In this document: one piece after another, positions 55,286-63,934 of the stretch
Numbering within the stretch: position 1 is the stretch's first letter
Layout of the letters: every line of letters starts with the position of its first letter
NCBI RefSeq assembly: GCF_021390435.2
Contig: NZ_JAJVCN010000001.1
Coordinates: forward strand, 1,054,001-1,118,000
Source: Kibdelosporangium philippinense
GTDB lineage: Bacteria > Actinomycetota > Actinomycetes > Mycobacteriales > Pseudonocardiaceae
Reading direction: 5' to 3'
DNA: 64,000 bases
Position numbers and translations under genes: made by a program
The notes under the pieces: model-generated
The model's input: the letters and a program-made list of their open reading frames with translations, nothing else
What the model was told of the DNA's origin: nothing
The model's database searches: none

Positions 55286-57801
55286 TTCGTAGAGGCCAGT
55301 GATTCGGCGGCGCCTTGCCCGGACTTGCCGTCGAGCACCCCGGCCAGATCGGCGAGGACCGGGTGACGGGTGATGTCGGTGAGAGACAGGGCGTGGTCAA
55401 GGCTGATCGCCAGCCTCACCGCGGACAGCGAGGTGCCACCCCGCTCGAAGAAGTGGTCCCGCCGGCCGATCTGATCCGGTGGGACGCCGAGTGCTGTCGC
55501 CCATGCGGCCGCCAGGCGCCGCTCGGCGGGCGTGCTCGGTGGCTGGAAGCCGTTCTCGACGATGCCGAGTTCTCCGGCGAGCGTGGTCAGCGTCGTCCTG
55601 TCGATCTTGCCGTTGGCGGTCAGCGGCAGCCGTTCCCGCCAGTGGCAGGCCGACGGGACCATGTACTCGGGCACCAGTTCGGTCAGCCGGTCGGCCACGA
55701 CGCCGTCGTCGAGCGGCTGCGGGCCCGAATAGAAGGCCACGAGGCGCTTGCCCCGGTCGGTGTCGCCGGTGACCACCGCAGCCGCGTCGCGGACACCGGG
55801 GACCCGCAGCAGGGCGTTCTCTATCTCGCCGAGCTCGACCCGGAAACCCCGGATCTTGACCTGGTTGTCCCGGCGGCCGAGGAACTCCAGCTTGCCGTCC
55901 GGCCGCCAGCGGCCATAGTCCCCGGTCCGGCACAACCGCTGACCCGGACGATGCGGATCGGCCATGAAGAGCAGACGGGTGCGCGCGGGGTCGTTGACAT
56001 ATCCCCGACCAACACACACCCCGGAGAACACGATCACACCAGGCGCACCCAACGGCACGGGCCACAGGTTCTCGTCGACGACATAGACGTGCACGTTGTG
56101 AATGGGTCGGCCGAGCGGGACCCGGTCGCAGTCCGGCACCCGGTCCATCACCTCGTGCACGGCGTCGTCCGAGGTCTCGGTCAGCCCGTAGGTGTTGACC
56201 AGCGGGATCCCGGGCTGGGCGGCGAACCAGCGCTGCACGAGCTCCTTTTTCAGGAAATCGCCCGTGGGCGACACGGTGTGCAGGTCCGGCAGCTCGCGGG
56301 GATGGTGCTCCAGATAGGACACGATCACGTCCAGATAGGACGGCACGACCTGCAACACGCCCGCCCGGGCGTCGACGATGGTGTCGACCAACCGCTCGAC
56401 GTCCAGGATCACCTCCCGATCCACCAGCAGCGTCCGCCCGCCCACCAGCAGCGCGGCAACCACCTGCCACACCGAGATGTCGAAACACTGCGGCCCGGTC
56501 TGCGGAATCACCTCACCCTCACGCACCCCCAGATCGGCGATCTTGGCGAAGATGTGGTTCAGCATGCCCGCGTGCTCGCACATCGCACCCTTGGGCTCCC
56601 CCGTCGAACCGGACGTGAACAGGATGTACGCCAGCTGATCCGGCCCGACATCCACACCCAGATTCCCCTCCGCGTGGTCCTCCGCGTAGGCAGCCTCGAC
56701 ATGCAGCAGCCGGACTCCCGGCGTCTGAACCCGGGACAGGATGTCGATGGCCGCCTCAAGCCTGGTGGTGCTGCCGCGCTCGCTCAGCACCAGCCCGCAC
56801 CCGGCCCGCGACAGCGCGGTCGCGATACGGTCGGCCGGAAAGTCCGGCTCCACAGGCAGGTACACGCCACCAGCCTTGAAAATCGCCAACACAGCCGCCA
56901 TCCAGTCCAGGTTGCGCTCCATCACAACCGCCACAACACCTTCACGGCGCAAGCCACGCGCCAACAAAGCCCGCCCCAACCGGTTGGCACGCGCGTTGAG
57001 CTCCCGGTAAGTCCACTGCCGATCCCCATGCACGGCCGCGACCGCATCCGGGTGTGCCGCCACACGCTGCTCGAACAACTCGTGCACCCGGTGATCCGGC
57101 AACTCCCGGCGAGGACCGGCAAGCCGGTCGAGCTGGAAGAGCAGTTCCTCGGTGGACAGCAGGCTTTGCCGACTGTGTTCGGCATCCGGATAGGCGGCGA
57201 TCAGCGCGAGCGCGGCGAGGTGATAACCGGTGATCCGGGCGGCGTAGCCCGCGTCGATCGCGCTGGTCCGGTACCGCAGCCGCAGCACGAGTTGCCAGCC
57301 GTGCCATGAGGTTCCCATTGACATCACGGTGTTCTCGGACAGGACCGTGCCGCCGGTCAGATCGACAACGGTTTCGAACGACGGTTCGGTCAGACCCAGC
57401 TCGCGCCTCAGTTGGTCGACCGGGAAGTCCTTGTGCGACAACAGTTCCGACTCGGCTCGATGGGCGTCCACCAGCAACGTCCGCCACGAGCCGGGTTCAG
57501 TCGTCAACCGGCAGGGCAACGGAGGTCCGCCCACCGCGGGCACGTAGCCGGTCGTGACTTCGCGCTCACCAGACAGCGCGGCCAGCACTTTGGCGTGCGC
57601 GGCCAGCAGCACCGAGCTCAGTGGTACCGCCAATTCGTCCGCCAGCCGCCGCAATGCCGCCACATCCTCGCCGGGAACTGGCACCTCGTGCTCGGCGGTA
57701 CCCGGCGACCGGTCGAGAGTCCACCGTGGGATCGCGGTGAACCCACCGGCGAGGAGCGTGCCGCGCCAGAATTCCCGGTCGGCTTCCGCTGGTGTATCCA
57801 T
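55282..57801 (-). CDS. NRPS-like adenylation-carrier protein with partial condensation lobe
   Basis: An 839-residue protein. Residues 1-225 resemble the second lobe of a condensation domain; no HHxxxDG motif is present. Residues ~235-740 are an adenylation domain (AYILFTSGSTGEPKG at 391-405, NTYGLTET, LPLTANGKIDR). A carrier domain follows, with GGTSLSAV at its pantetheine site. Manual alignment to GrsA gives the pocket residues D-I-W-Q-S-T-T-D-D-K; the two Asp near the end suggest a basic amino acid such as diaminopropionate. ATG 57801 has GGAGGGGAG before it. The TAG stop is formed by the MITE-like element. It should load the building block for the membrane protein encoded upstream. Confidence 0.87.
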   Translation of the reverse strand: MDTPAEADREFWRGTLLAGGFTAIPRWTLDRSPGTAEHEVPVPGEDVAALRRLADELAVPLSSVLLAAHAKVLAALSGEREVTTGYVPAVGGPPLPCRLTTEPGSWRTLLVDAHRAESELLSHKDFPVDQLRRELGLTEPSFETVVDLTGGTVLSENTVMSMGTSWHGWQLVLRLRYRTSAIDAGYAARITGYHLAALALIAAYPDAEHSRQSLLSTEELLFQLDRLAGPRRELPDHRVHELFEQRVAAHPDAVAAVHGDRQWTYRELNARANRLGRALLARGLRREGVVAVVMERNLDWMAAVLAIFKAGGVYLPVEPDFPADRIATALSRAGCGLVLSERGSTTRLEAAIDILSRVQTPGVRLLHVEAAYAEDHAEGNLGVDVGPDQLAYILFTSGSTGEPKGAMCEHAGMLNHIFAKIADLGVREGEVIPQTGPQCFDISVWQVVAALLVGGRTLLVDREVILDVERLVDTIVDARAGVLQVVPSYLDVIVSYLEHHPRELPDLHTVSPTGDFLKKELVQRWFAAQPGIPLVNTYGLTETSDDAVHEVMDRVPDCDRVPLGRPIHNVHVYVVDENLWPVPLGAPGVIVFSGVCVGRGYVNDPARTRLLFMADPHRPGQRLCRTGDYGRWRPDGKLEFLGRRDNQVKIRGFRVELGEIENALLRVPGVRDAAAVVTGDTDRGKRLVAFYSGPQPLDDGVVADRLTELVPEYMVPSACHWRERLPLTANGKIDRTTLTTLAGELGIVENGFQPPSTPAERRLAAAWATALGVPPDQIGRRDHFFERGGTSLSAVRLAISLDHALSLTDITRHPVLADLAGVLDGKSGQGAAESLASTN

Positions 57802-57842
57802 CGAGGCTTTTCTCCCCTCCCACCGCGCCGAGGCGCTGCTTC

Positions 57843-60362
57843 TCATCGAGTTGCGGACGTGACCACGGTGGCGTTGTCGTCTCGGCGAATCCGCGAACTG
57901 ACGACGTGGTCGCGCATTTCCCTTGCCGGGTTTCCGCCCCATCGCGCGTGCGGCGGCATTTCCTCGCCCTTCATCAGGAAGGAGTCGGGCGCCAGCACCG
58001 CGTTGTCGCCCATCGTCACGCCGTAGTGGACCAGCGCGCCGATCCCGATGGTGCAGCCGGAACCGATCGTGATCCGGTCGGACTTGAGTGCGAAGTCCTC
58101 AAGGGAGTGGCACTGGATCGAACTTCCCGCGTTGAATGTGCAGTCGTCGCCGATCGTCACCATGTCCTTCTCCGCCATGGTGCAGCCGTCGTCGAAGAGC
58201 CTCCGGCCGAGCCGGACACCCAGCAGCCGCCAGGCCACGTTCTTCAGCGGGGTGCCGTTGAGTGCTCTGTGCATGTGCCCGGTCATCTTGAGGAAACGCT
58301 CTCGTCGCCAGCAATCAAGCTGGTAGATCGAGCAGGACGTCGGCGCGGTGCCCCGGAATCCCGTGGCAGCGCGTTCCACCAGCGCGAAATAGCCCACGCC
58401 GAACAGCAGGGAGAACACGGAGAACAGCGCGATCGCCAACGCTCCCCATGAGTCGTAGAAGTCCATAGTCCACAACCCGATCAGGGTGAGCACGAACGTA
58501 TAGCACCACCGCGACAACAGAAACCACCCGATCGTCCGAGCGTTGTGGCCGTTCTTGGCCGCGAGGCGACGGGGCAGCCCCTCCCCGCTCGCCAGGTGGT
58601 GGAACCTGCTGTCCCGCTCGACCGTGCGCGGGATCTCGAAGCTGGGCGAACCCAGCAGCCCGACACCTTCACGGGTGTGCCCGTCGATCGGGACCAAGAC
58701 CTTCGTGCCCAGCAGGCAGTTCTCACCGGTCCTGCCCTGCGCGGGATAGACGATGTCGTTGCCGAGGAAATTGCGCGCCCCGATCGAGACTCGCGACACC
58801 CGGAACGAAGTGCTGGAGAACTCGGCGTTGACGATCGACAGCCCGTCGGCGATCACTGTGCCGACGCCGACCGAGACCAGATACGGGGTCTCGTGCTTGA
58901 CCTGCTTGCCGAAGTTCGCCCCGGTCTGCACGACCGGAGCCAGGCGATACCCCAGGCCACGCAGGTAGCCGACGATGTAGGAACTGTCACCGAGCAACTC
59001 GATGAAGAACTTCCGGTTGGTCAGGCGCGCGATCATCCGATGCAGGGCGAAGTGGATCCCATACAGGCGATAGACCTTGCCCGGCTTGATGGCGAGGTTG
59101 AGTACGCGCGGGACCGTGACCACGACGAGCAAACCGACGAGCGCCGAGCCGAAGAACAGCACGAGGGAGGTCACCAACGCGGTGGCGTAGAACATCCAGC
59201 TCGTGAAGGCCAGAGTCTGCGGGTCAATGAGGGCGGCGAACTGCGGGACCCCAGCGAACAACAGGTCGATGGCGCCGAAAGCCAGCGGAACGTACAACAA
59301 CAGCATGCTTGCCAGCTGCGAGAATGCGTATGCGGCTCTTCTAGCGGTGCCGCAATCGGCCGGTTCGACCGCACGGTAGTCCGCCTTGGTCGGCTGCGCC
59401 GGCGATCCGTGCCAGTGCTGGCCGTCGGGCACGGCCTGCCCGGCGTGCAGTGAGGAGGCATGGCCGAGCTGGGCCCCGTCACCGAGCGAGGTCTCGATGT
59501 CGAGCACTGCCTTCTCGCCGACGAACACGTCCCGTCCCATCGTGATCGCGCCGGTCTGGATCCAGCCTGCGGCGGCTCGGTAGCAGTTGAGGTACGTGTC
59601 CTTGCGGATGACCGTGTTGTCGCCGATCGTGAGCAGGTCGGTGCACACGGGTGCGTGCCGGGAGAAGATCACGACCCCGCGCCCGACCCTGGCCCCCAAT
59701 GCCCTCAGGTAGAGCACGTAGAGCGGCGAACCAGCGAACAAGACCAGCGGGCTCAGCGAAACGAGCGTTTTGACTGTCCAGAAGCGGACGTAGGCCAGAC
59801 TCCATACCCGGATCCGCTGGGGCCGCCACCGGCCGACAAGCGCCCACTTCGCCACGATCGGCAGAGCGCACAAGCCTAGGAAACCCGCGCCGCCGACCAG
59901 CGCCATCCGCAGGTAGTCCTCGATCAGGCTCCCCCCAGCGGAAATCCAGTCGATGCCTCGTTCGATGGCGAGCGCGGCGAGCAAGGCGTACCCGAGGAGG
60001 ATCAGGACCTGCAGCGCTCCACAAAGGACGTATTGCCGCGTGCTGGCAGGCGCCGCCTCGACCGGCGCTGGGGCCGGCTCGGCATGGGTACTGCCCGATG
60101 ACGCCAGTGCGGAAGCGAGGCCTCTGATCGAGGGGTGCTCGTATATGTCCTTTATGGACACTGAGGGCAGATTCGGTTGTTTCCTTATGCGGGCGCAGAA
60201 CTTTGCCATCACCATCGAGTCGGCGCCGAGGTCGTCGAAGAAGTGGCTGTCGGCGGGAACCCGTTCGACTTCGACGCGCAGGACGCCAGCCAGCACCTCG
60301 GCGAGGATCCACTCGACGCCATTCGCGCCGACGCCATCGAGGTCTTCGCGGTCCACCACCAT
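57843..60362 (-). CDS. Pls-like membrane peptide-ligating protein (carrier, helices and hexapeptide domains)
   Basis: An 839-residue protein. Residues ~10-90 are a carrier domain with pantetheine Ser49 (DDLGADSMVM). About six membrane helices (around 110-130, 150-170, 195-215, 340-430 and 635-700) separate three left-handed beta-helix (hexapeptide, acetyltransferase-like) domains at about 230-330, 500-600 and 740-820 (GDNTVIRKDTYLNC, GTVIADGLSIVNAEF, GDDCTFNAGSSIQCHS). This is the layout of the C-terminal half of epsilon-poly-lysine synthetase, which joins free amino acids through side-chain or main-chain amides at the membrane. The adenylation half is a separate gene here. ATG 60362 has a perfect AAAGGAGG. 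First gene of the operon. Confidence 0.88.
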   Translation of the reverse strand: MVVDREDLDGVGANGVEWILAEVLAGVLRVEVERVPADSHFFDDLGADSMVMAKFCARIRKQPNLPSVSIKDIYEHPSIRGLASALASSGSTHAEPAPAPVEAAPASTRQYVLCGALQVLILLGYALLAALAIERGIDWISAGGSLIEDYLRMALVGGAGFLGLCALPIVAKWALVGRWRPQRIRVWSLAYVRFWTVKTLVSLSPLVLFAGSPLYVLYLRALGARVGRGVVIFSRHAPVCTDLLTIGDNTVIRKDTYLNCYRAAAGWIQTGAITMGRDVFVGEKAVLDIETSLGDGAQLGHASSLHAGQAVPDGQHWHGSPAQPTKADYRAVEPADCGTARRAAYAFSQLASMLLLYVPLAFGAIDLLFAGVPQFAALIDPQTLAFTSWMFYATALVTSLVLFFGSALVGLLVVVTVPRVLNLAIKPGKVYRLYGIHFALHRMIARLTNRKFFIELLGDSSYIVGYLRGLGYRLAPVVQTGANFGKQVKHETPYLVSVGVGTVIADGLSIVNAEFSSTSFRVSRVSIGARNFLGNDIVYPAQGRTGENCLLGTKVLVPIDGHTREGVGLLGSPSFEIPRTVERDSRFHHLASGEGLPRRLAAKNGHNARTIGWFLLSRWCYTFVLTLIGLWTMDFYDSWGALAIALFSVFSLLFGVGYFALVERAATGFRGTAPTSCSIYQLDCWRRERFLKMTGHMHRALNGTPLKNVAWRLLGVRLGRRLFDDGCTMAEKDMVTIGDDCTFNAGSSIQCHSLEDFALKSDRITIGSGCTIGIGALVHYGVTMGDNAVLAPDSFLMKGEEMPPHARWGGNPAREMRDHVVSSRIRRDDNATVVTSATR

Positions 60363-60378
60363 CTCGCGCCTCCTTTGA

Positions 60379-60419
60379 GCGTTCGCCGGGGAGTGGTCGC
60401 GCGCGGCCACGGCGAACGC
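60379..60419 (-). promoter_or_regulatory. Leader hairpin next to the ribosome site of the Pls-like gene
   Basis: Arms GCGTTCGCCG (60379-60388) and CGGCGAACGC (60410-60419) pair perfectly; an inner pair GTGGTC/GGCCAC extends the stem. It lies two bases from the AAAGGAGG site of the operon's first gene. It may modulate translation or mRNA stability. The rest of the 60420-60640 stretch, which should hold the operon promoter, shows no other clear element. Confidence 0.5.
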
Positions 60420-60640
60420 GCAGGCGTCCCGCGCCAGCGACCCTTCTCAAGCGCGCAGGATTTCCACATTACAAACAACAGCGCGCTGAGGGAGGAGCCA
60501 CTGACGGCCTTGGCGGCCAAGACTTGTTCCGGCGAATACCCCCGACCGCAACCACTAGAGCGTTCACGGCTTGCGGTGGGCTTGCGGCAGCCGCAGCCGC
60601 AGCGCAACCGTGAGCGGCGATGATGGATCCGCATGGCAGC

Positions 60641-60674
60641 GCCGTCCCCGGCCGGGAGTGGTGCCGGGGACGGC
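60641..60674 (-). terminator. Hairpin terminator of the small-gene operon
   Basis: Arms GCCGTCCCCGG (60641-60651) and CCGGGGACGGC (60664-60674) form a perfect 11-bp stem around a 12-base loop. It lies about 60 bp after the stop of the minus-strand gene at 60733 and upstream of the Pls-like operon, so it should separate the two units. There is no long U run. Confidence 0.7.
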
Positions 60675-60732
60675 ACTGAACATGGGGAGCGCACAGGAAT
60701 TCGGGGGCGTCACTGCGCGCTCCCCTTGCCGG

Positions 60733-61065
60733 TCACCCCGCCGATGGCAGGTAGGAGGCAGCGGCGTGCCGGCTAGTCGTAAATGTGCTGGGAGTGTCGA
60801 TGACGATCAGGTTCTTGTGCGCGGTCGTCCATACCGAACACGGGTGTGGCCGACGACGGCGCCATCCGCCACACGCCCGGCAGCGGCCGCGGTCATCGGG
60901 TTCGTGATTGGCCAGCAGAGTCCGCCATGCGGCCGTCAGGCGGGCGATCTCGGTATCGGCGAGCGAGGCACGGGAAGGCAGGTCGGCCTCATTGACCAAT
61001 CTGTCCAAATAGTCCAGTCGCTCGTAGACCGCCTTACGCAGGGTCGAGGCCAGGACCTCGTTCAT
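60733..61065 (-). CDS. Small protein with Cys-rich motif, unknown function
   Basis: A 110-residue cytosolic protein. The N-terminal half is helical and charged (TLRKAVYERLDYLDRLVNEA); the C-terminal half has CRACGGWRRRRPHPC, which could bind zinc. Not recognised. ATG 61065 follows AGGAGG and overlaps the upstream gene by 32 bp, so translation is coupled; the longer frame to 61113 is not needed. The neighbour also has a Cys cluster, so the two may be functional partners. Confidence 0.68.
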   Translation of the reverse strand: MNEVLASTLRKAVYERLDYLDRLVNEADLPSRASLADTEIARLTAAWRTLLANHEPDDRGRCRACGGWRRRRPHPCSVWTTAHKNLIVIDTPSTFTTSRHAAASYLPSAG

Positions 61066-61402
61066 CAGACTGTTCCTCCTGTGGCCAGAGGGGTTGAGTG
61101 TGGTCGTTTCCACGAGGGCTGGACCGAGTCGGCAGTCGAGGCGACACCGGCCATAACCGGGGATGCAGGTGGGGCGGTACCAGCTCCGCGATCCACAGCC
61201 GGGCCGCGTGGATGTGCAGGGCTGCCGCGTAGAACCCGTGGCACGGCCAAGACTGTTCCGGGCACAGCGGACACTCTTGTGGCTCCCGCGGTGATGGTAA
61301 GTGCGCGGTCAGTTTGTCGACCGCCTTGACAGCACGCCCTAATGGGCTGTCCATGGCGACGACGACAGCAACGATGCCTTGTGTGTCGTCCGGTGTGCTC
61401 AT
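61034..61402 (-). CDS. Small protein with Cys/His cluster, unknown function
   Basis: A 122-residue protein starting MSTPDDTQGIVAVVVAMDSP. It contains CPLCPEQSWPCHGFY, a possible metal site, then a helical part and a Pro/Arg-rich tail. Not recognised. ATG 61402 overlaps the TGA of the small frame upstream (ATGA), and its own end overlaps the next gene, placing it in the middle of a three-gene unit. The longer frame to 62020 is antisense to the XRE gene and rejected. Confidence 0.68.
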   Translation of the reverse strand: MSTPDDTQGIVAVVVAMDSPLGRAVKAVDKLTAHLPSPREPQECPLCPEQSWPCHGFYAAALHIHAARLWIAELVPPHLHPRLWPVSPRLPTRSSPRGNDHTQPLWPQEEQSDERGPGLDPA

Positions 61403-61593
61403 CTCGGTGCCGCCCACCTCGTCGCGTGCGGCGCGCCGGGCCTGCTCAGCACCGCATGCCGGTGTCTGAAAGCAGTGTTGTCGGATAGGAGCAAGGGACT
61501 CTCGCGTTTGGTCGCGATGGTCACGTAAAGCCGACCTCCTCGTCGGAAGGACCACACAAGTGGGTCTTTGGCGTGGTGCCTGCGTCCGCTCAC
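61399..61593 (-). CDS. Small basic protein, unknown function
   Basis: A 64-residue frame from GTG 61593, with HHAKDPLVWSFRRGGRLYV and TIATKRESPLLLSDN. Its composition is protein-like, and its stop forms an ATGA overlap with the following gene, which is the main reason to accept it. The start is uncertain because only a weak CAGG precedes the GTG. It is probably the first gene of the small operon reading towards 60733. Confidence 0.5.
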   Translation of the reverse strand: MSGRRHHAKDPLVWSFRRGGRLYVTIATKRESPLLLSDNTAFRHRHAVLSRPGAPHATRWAAPR

Positions 61594-61825
61594 CAGCCTG
61601 GTACCAGTGGCGGGCGTTTCGGTTCCGGTGCGAGCGGGAACTTTTCCTCGGCTGTTGGCTCTCGCCTGAGCTGGGCGAATAACCCGAATGACGGTGCGAG
61701 AACTTCCGGCGTGTGCGTCTCGCCGAACTCGCAGTGCGATCAATCTCCGGGCTACCATCCGTAGCAAGTTCGATACTCCACTCGCGCAGGCCCAGTACTC
61801 CACCCGCCTGAATAAGGGGTAGGAC
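61594..61825. promoter_or_regulatory. Divergent promoter region between the small-gene operon and the XRE gene
   Basis: About 230 bp separate the divergent starts. No inverted repeat of note was seen. The XRE regulator may bind here to control itself and the divergent unit, by analogy with similar divergent pairs. Confidence 0.4.
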
Positions 61826-63409
61826 ATGCCACGGAAGTCCGGGGTTTCCCACAAGGCAGAGCGTGACCAGCTCCGCGACCGCATGCGCGGCCTCGGGTGT
61901 TCGGCCGCCCAGATGGCCGCCGAGATGGCTCGCCGGTTCAACCTGCGGCCGCGCGTGGCTTGGCGGCATGCCGTGGGATGGACGCAGTGGAAGCTGGCGC
62001 AGCAATACAACACCGCACACCCAGGGGCGAGGCTTTCAGACAGTCGTGTCAGTGAGTACGAGAGCTGGCCGCATGGCGGTGTTCAGCCCAGTGTGCGCTA
62101 CCTGGCCAACCTCGCAGTCGTGTTCGGCCACGGATGCACGCTGTCCCAGCTCGTCGATGCCGACGACCTCGAACAGTTCGGCCCGGCCGATCGCATCCTG
62201 TTCACCACATCCCTGAGCGGGAACCTGCGTGGATTGCCGGGCACGGCCGTGACTCCCACCCCGGTCGTCTCGTACGGCTCTCGAAGCGACAGCGGCCACT
62301 TCGATCTTGTGCCCACGCACCAGGATGTCGCCCCGCTTCCCTTTCGGGGCCCCCGTCGTGTCGTGCGTTGTGACGCGCACGGTCTGCCTATCCGTGAGGA
62401 GGTTGTCATGGCAGCCAATGAGTCAGCCCAGTTCCGACGCTGGAGTGCCACCACCAACGTTGACGACGATGTGCTGGAACAGATGGCCGCCGACGTTGCT
62501 GATATCGCCACGCGCTATCTCATCGACCCGCCGGGCGCGCTGTTCACCACGTTGCTGAGTGCCCGTGATGACGTGTTCGGATTGATCGCCGGGCGTCAGC
62601 AACCGAAGCACACAATGGACCTGTACAAGGTCGGCGGGCAGATATGTGCGTTGCTCGCGCACGCCACAGCCGACCTGGGACACGGCCACGCCGCGCACAC
62701 CCATGCTCGTACCGCGCTGCATTGCGCCGAGCAGGCGGGTTATCCCAAGCTGAGGGTCTACGTCCGCTGGGTACAGTCCAATGTCGCGTACTGGGACGGC
62801 CGCTTCCATGAGGCCGCACAGCTGGTTGAAGCCGCGCTTCCGGACGCGACCAGCGGCACCGCGCTACTGCGGCTGGCCAGCCAGCAGGCACGCATCAATG
62901 CCGCTCGCCGTCGGCCAGCTGAAGTCAGACGAGCGTTGAAGATCGCCGAGTCCGCCGCCACGGAACCGAGCGCCGACGAGCCCGGAGTTCTTGCCTTCGC
63001 CTCCGGCAAGGCCGCCTACTACGCCAGCGAGGCCCACCGCGAACTCGGCGGCACCGAACACATGGACGCCGCAGTCGCCTGGGCTGCCAGCGCTGTCGAG
63101 CAGTTCACGGCTGAGTCCCAGCCGAACGCGCAGTTCGTCGCGGCCGCGCGGATGGACCTCGCCCGTGCTCACTTGGCCCGTGGCGATCTCGACGCGGTCG
63201 GGGAACACCTCAGTCCGACGCTGCGTTCGACTGTCGCCGAACATCGCACCGTTCCGGTGCTGAGCCGCGCCCGCTCGTTGAGCACTCTGCTGGAGAATCG
63301 GTCCGATCAGGGCTCGCTCACCGTGGCCTCCCTGAGGGATGATCTCGCTGACTTCTGCGCCCATCCAGCCGTCGGCCCGGTCGAACTCGAGTCCGGCCAG
63401 GCCGGCTGA
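61826..63409 (+). CDS. XRE-family regulator with TPR-like C-terminus
   Basis: A 527-residue protein. Residues ~50-115 hold a helix-turn-helix (WTQWKLAQQYNT, LSDSRVSEYESW, SVRYLANLAVVFG). A linker follows, then TPR-like helices from about 210 to 500 (GHGHAAHTHARTALHCAEQAG, VQSNVAYWDGRFHEAAQLVEAAL). The design is common among actinobacterial regulators of specialised metabolism and development; the TPR part is thought to bind a ligand or partner. ATG 61826 has AAGGGG and TAGGAC upstream. It is followed at 25 bp by a LOG-like gene on the same strand. Confidence 0.83.
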   Translation: MPRKSGVSHKAERDQLRDRMRGLGCSAAQMAAEMARRFNLRPRVAWRHAVGWTQWKLAQQYNTAHPGARLSDSRVSEYESWPHGGVQPSVRYLANLAVVFGHGCTLSQLVDADDLEQFGPADRILFTTSLSGNLRGLPGTAVTPTPVVSYGSRSDSGHFDLVPTHQDVAPLPFRGPRRVVRCDAHGLPIREEVVMAANESAQFRRWSATTNVDDDVLEQMAADVADIATRYLIDPPGALFTTLLSARDDVFGLIAGRQQPKHTMDLYKVGGQICALLAHATADLGHGHAAHTHARTALHCAEQAGYPKLRVYVRWVQSNVAYWDGRFHEAAQLVEAALPDATSGTALLRLASQQARINAARRRPAEVRRALKIAESAATEPSADEPGVLAFASGKAAYYASEAHRELGGTEHMDAAVAWAASAVEQFTAESQPNAQFVAAARMDLARAHLARGDLDAVGEHLSPTLRSTVAEHRTVPVLSRARSLSTLLENRSDQGSLTVASLRDDLADFCAHPAVGPVELESGQAG

Positions 63410-63433
63410 TCAACTCACGGAAGGGGACCTGAA

Positions 63434-63934
63434 GTGCCTTTACAGGTAGCTGTCTGCGGACCCCGCCACTGCACCGAGGATGACAAGAGCCACGCCTACG
63501 AGGTCGGCATTCTGCTCGCGCGGGCGGGAGCGGTCGTGATCTGCGGTGGCGGCACCGGCGTCATGGCCGCTGTCGCCGCCGGAGTGCGTGCCGGCAGCGG
63601 CCTTGTCATCGGCGTCCGTCCCAACGACACCGCCGCGGATGCCAGCCCTGATCTCTCGGCGGTGATCGTCACCAACCTCGGCGAGGCACGCAACGCGATC
63701 ATCGTGTGGTCCGCCGACGCCGTGATCGCGATCGGTGGCTCATGGGGCACTCTGTCCGAGATCGCCTTGGCGAAACGACGCGGCGGCATCCCGGTCATCA
63801 CCCTTGGCAGCTGGACCATTCTCGACCGCGACGGCAACCCGTTGCCGGAGTCCGTGGCAGTCGCCAGCAGCCCCCGGCAAGCCGTCGACCTCGCTCTGGC
63901 CATCCGTCAGGCGAGGCACCAGGAAACCATTTGA
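63434..63934 (+). CDS. LOG/SLOG-family nucleotide-binding protein (TIGR00725-like)
   Basis: A 166-residue Rossmann-type protein: VAVCGPRHCTEDD, VICGGGTGVMAAVAAG (38-44 core) and IAIGGSWGTLSEIALAKRRG, the nucleotide-binding loops of the LOG family. Some members free cytokinin bases from their nucleotides; the TIGR00725 branch has no firm function. GTG 63434 has AAGGGG before it. Being co-transcribed with the XRE/TPR regulator it may produce or sense a nucleotide ligand. The last 66 bases of the window after its stop hold nothing recognised. Confidence 0.83.
   Translation: MPLQVAVCGPRHCTEDDKSHAYEVGILLARAGAVVICGGGTGVMAAVAAGVRAGSGLVIGVRPNDTAADASPDLSAVIVTNLGEARNAIIVWSADAVIAIGGSWGTLSEIALAKRRGGIPVITLGSWTILDRDGNPLPESVAVASSPRQAVDLALAIRQARHQETI

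Noticed and set aside
55315..57309. A 664-codon open frame on the plus strand
   Set aside because: Antisense to the adenylation gene, His/Arg/Gln-rich, with no recognisable domain.
50781..60362. Staphyloferrin B-type siderophore cluster, suggested by the SbnA and SbnB homologues
   Set aside because: No NIS synthetase, decarboxylase or siderophore transporter is present; the large proteins are NRPS/Pls-like instead.
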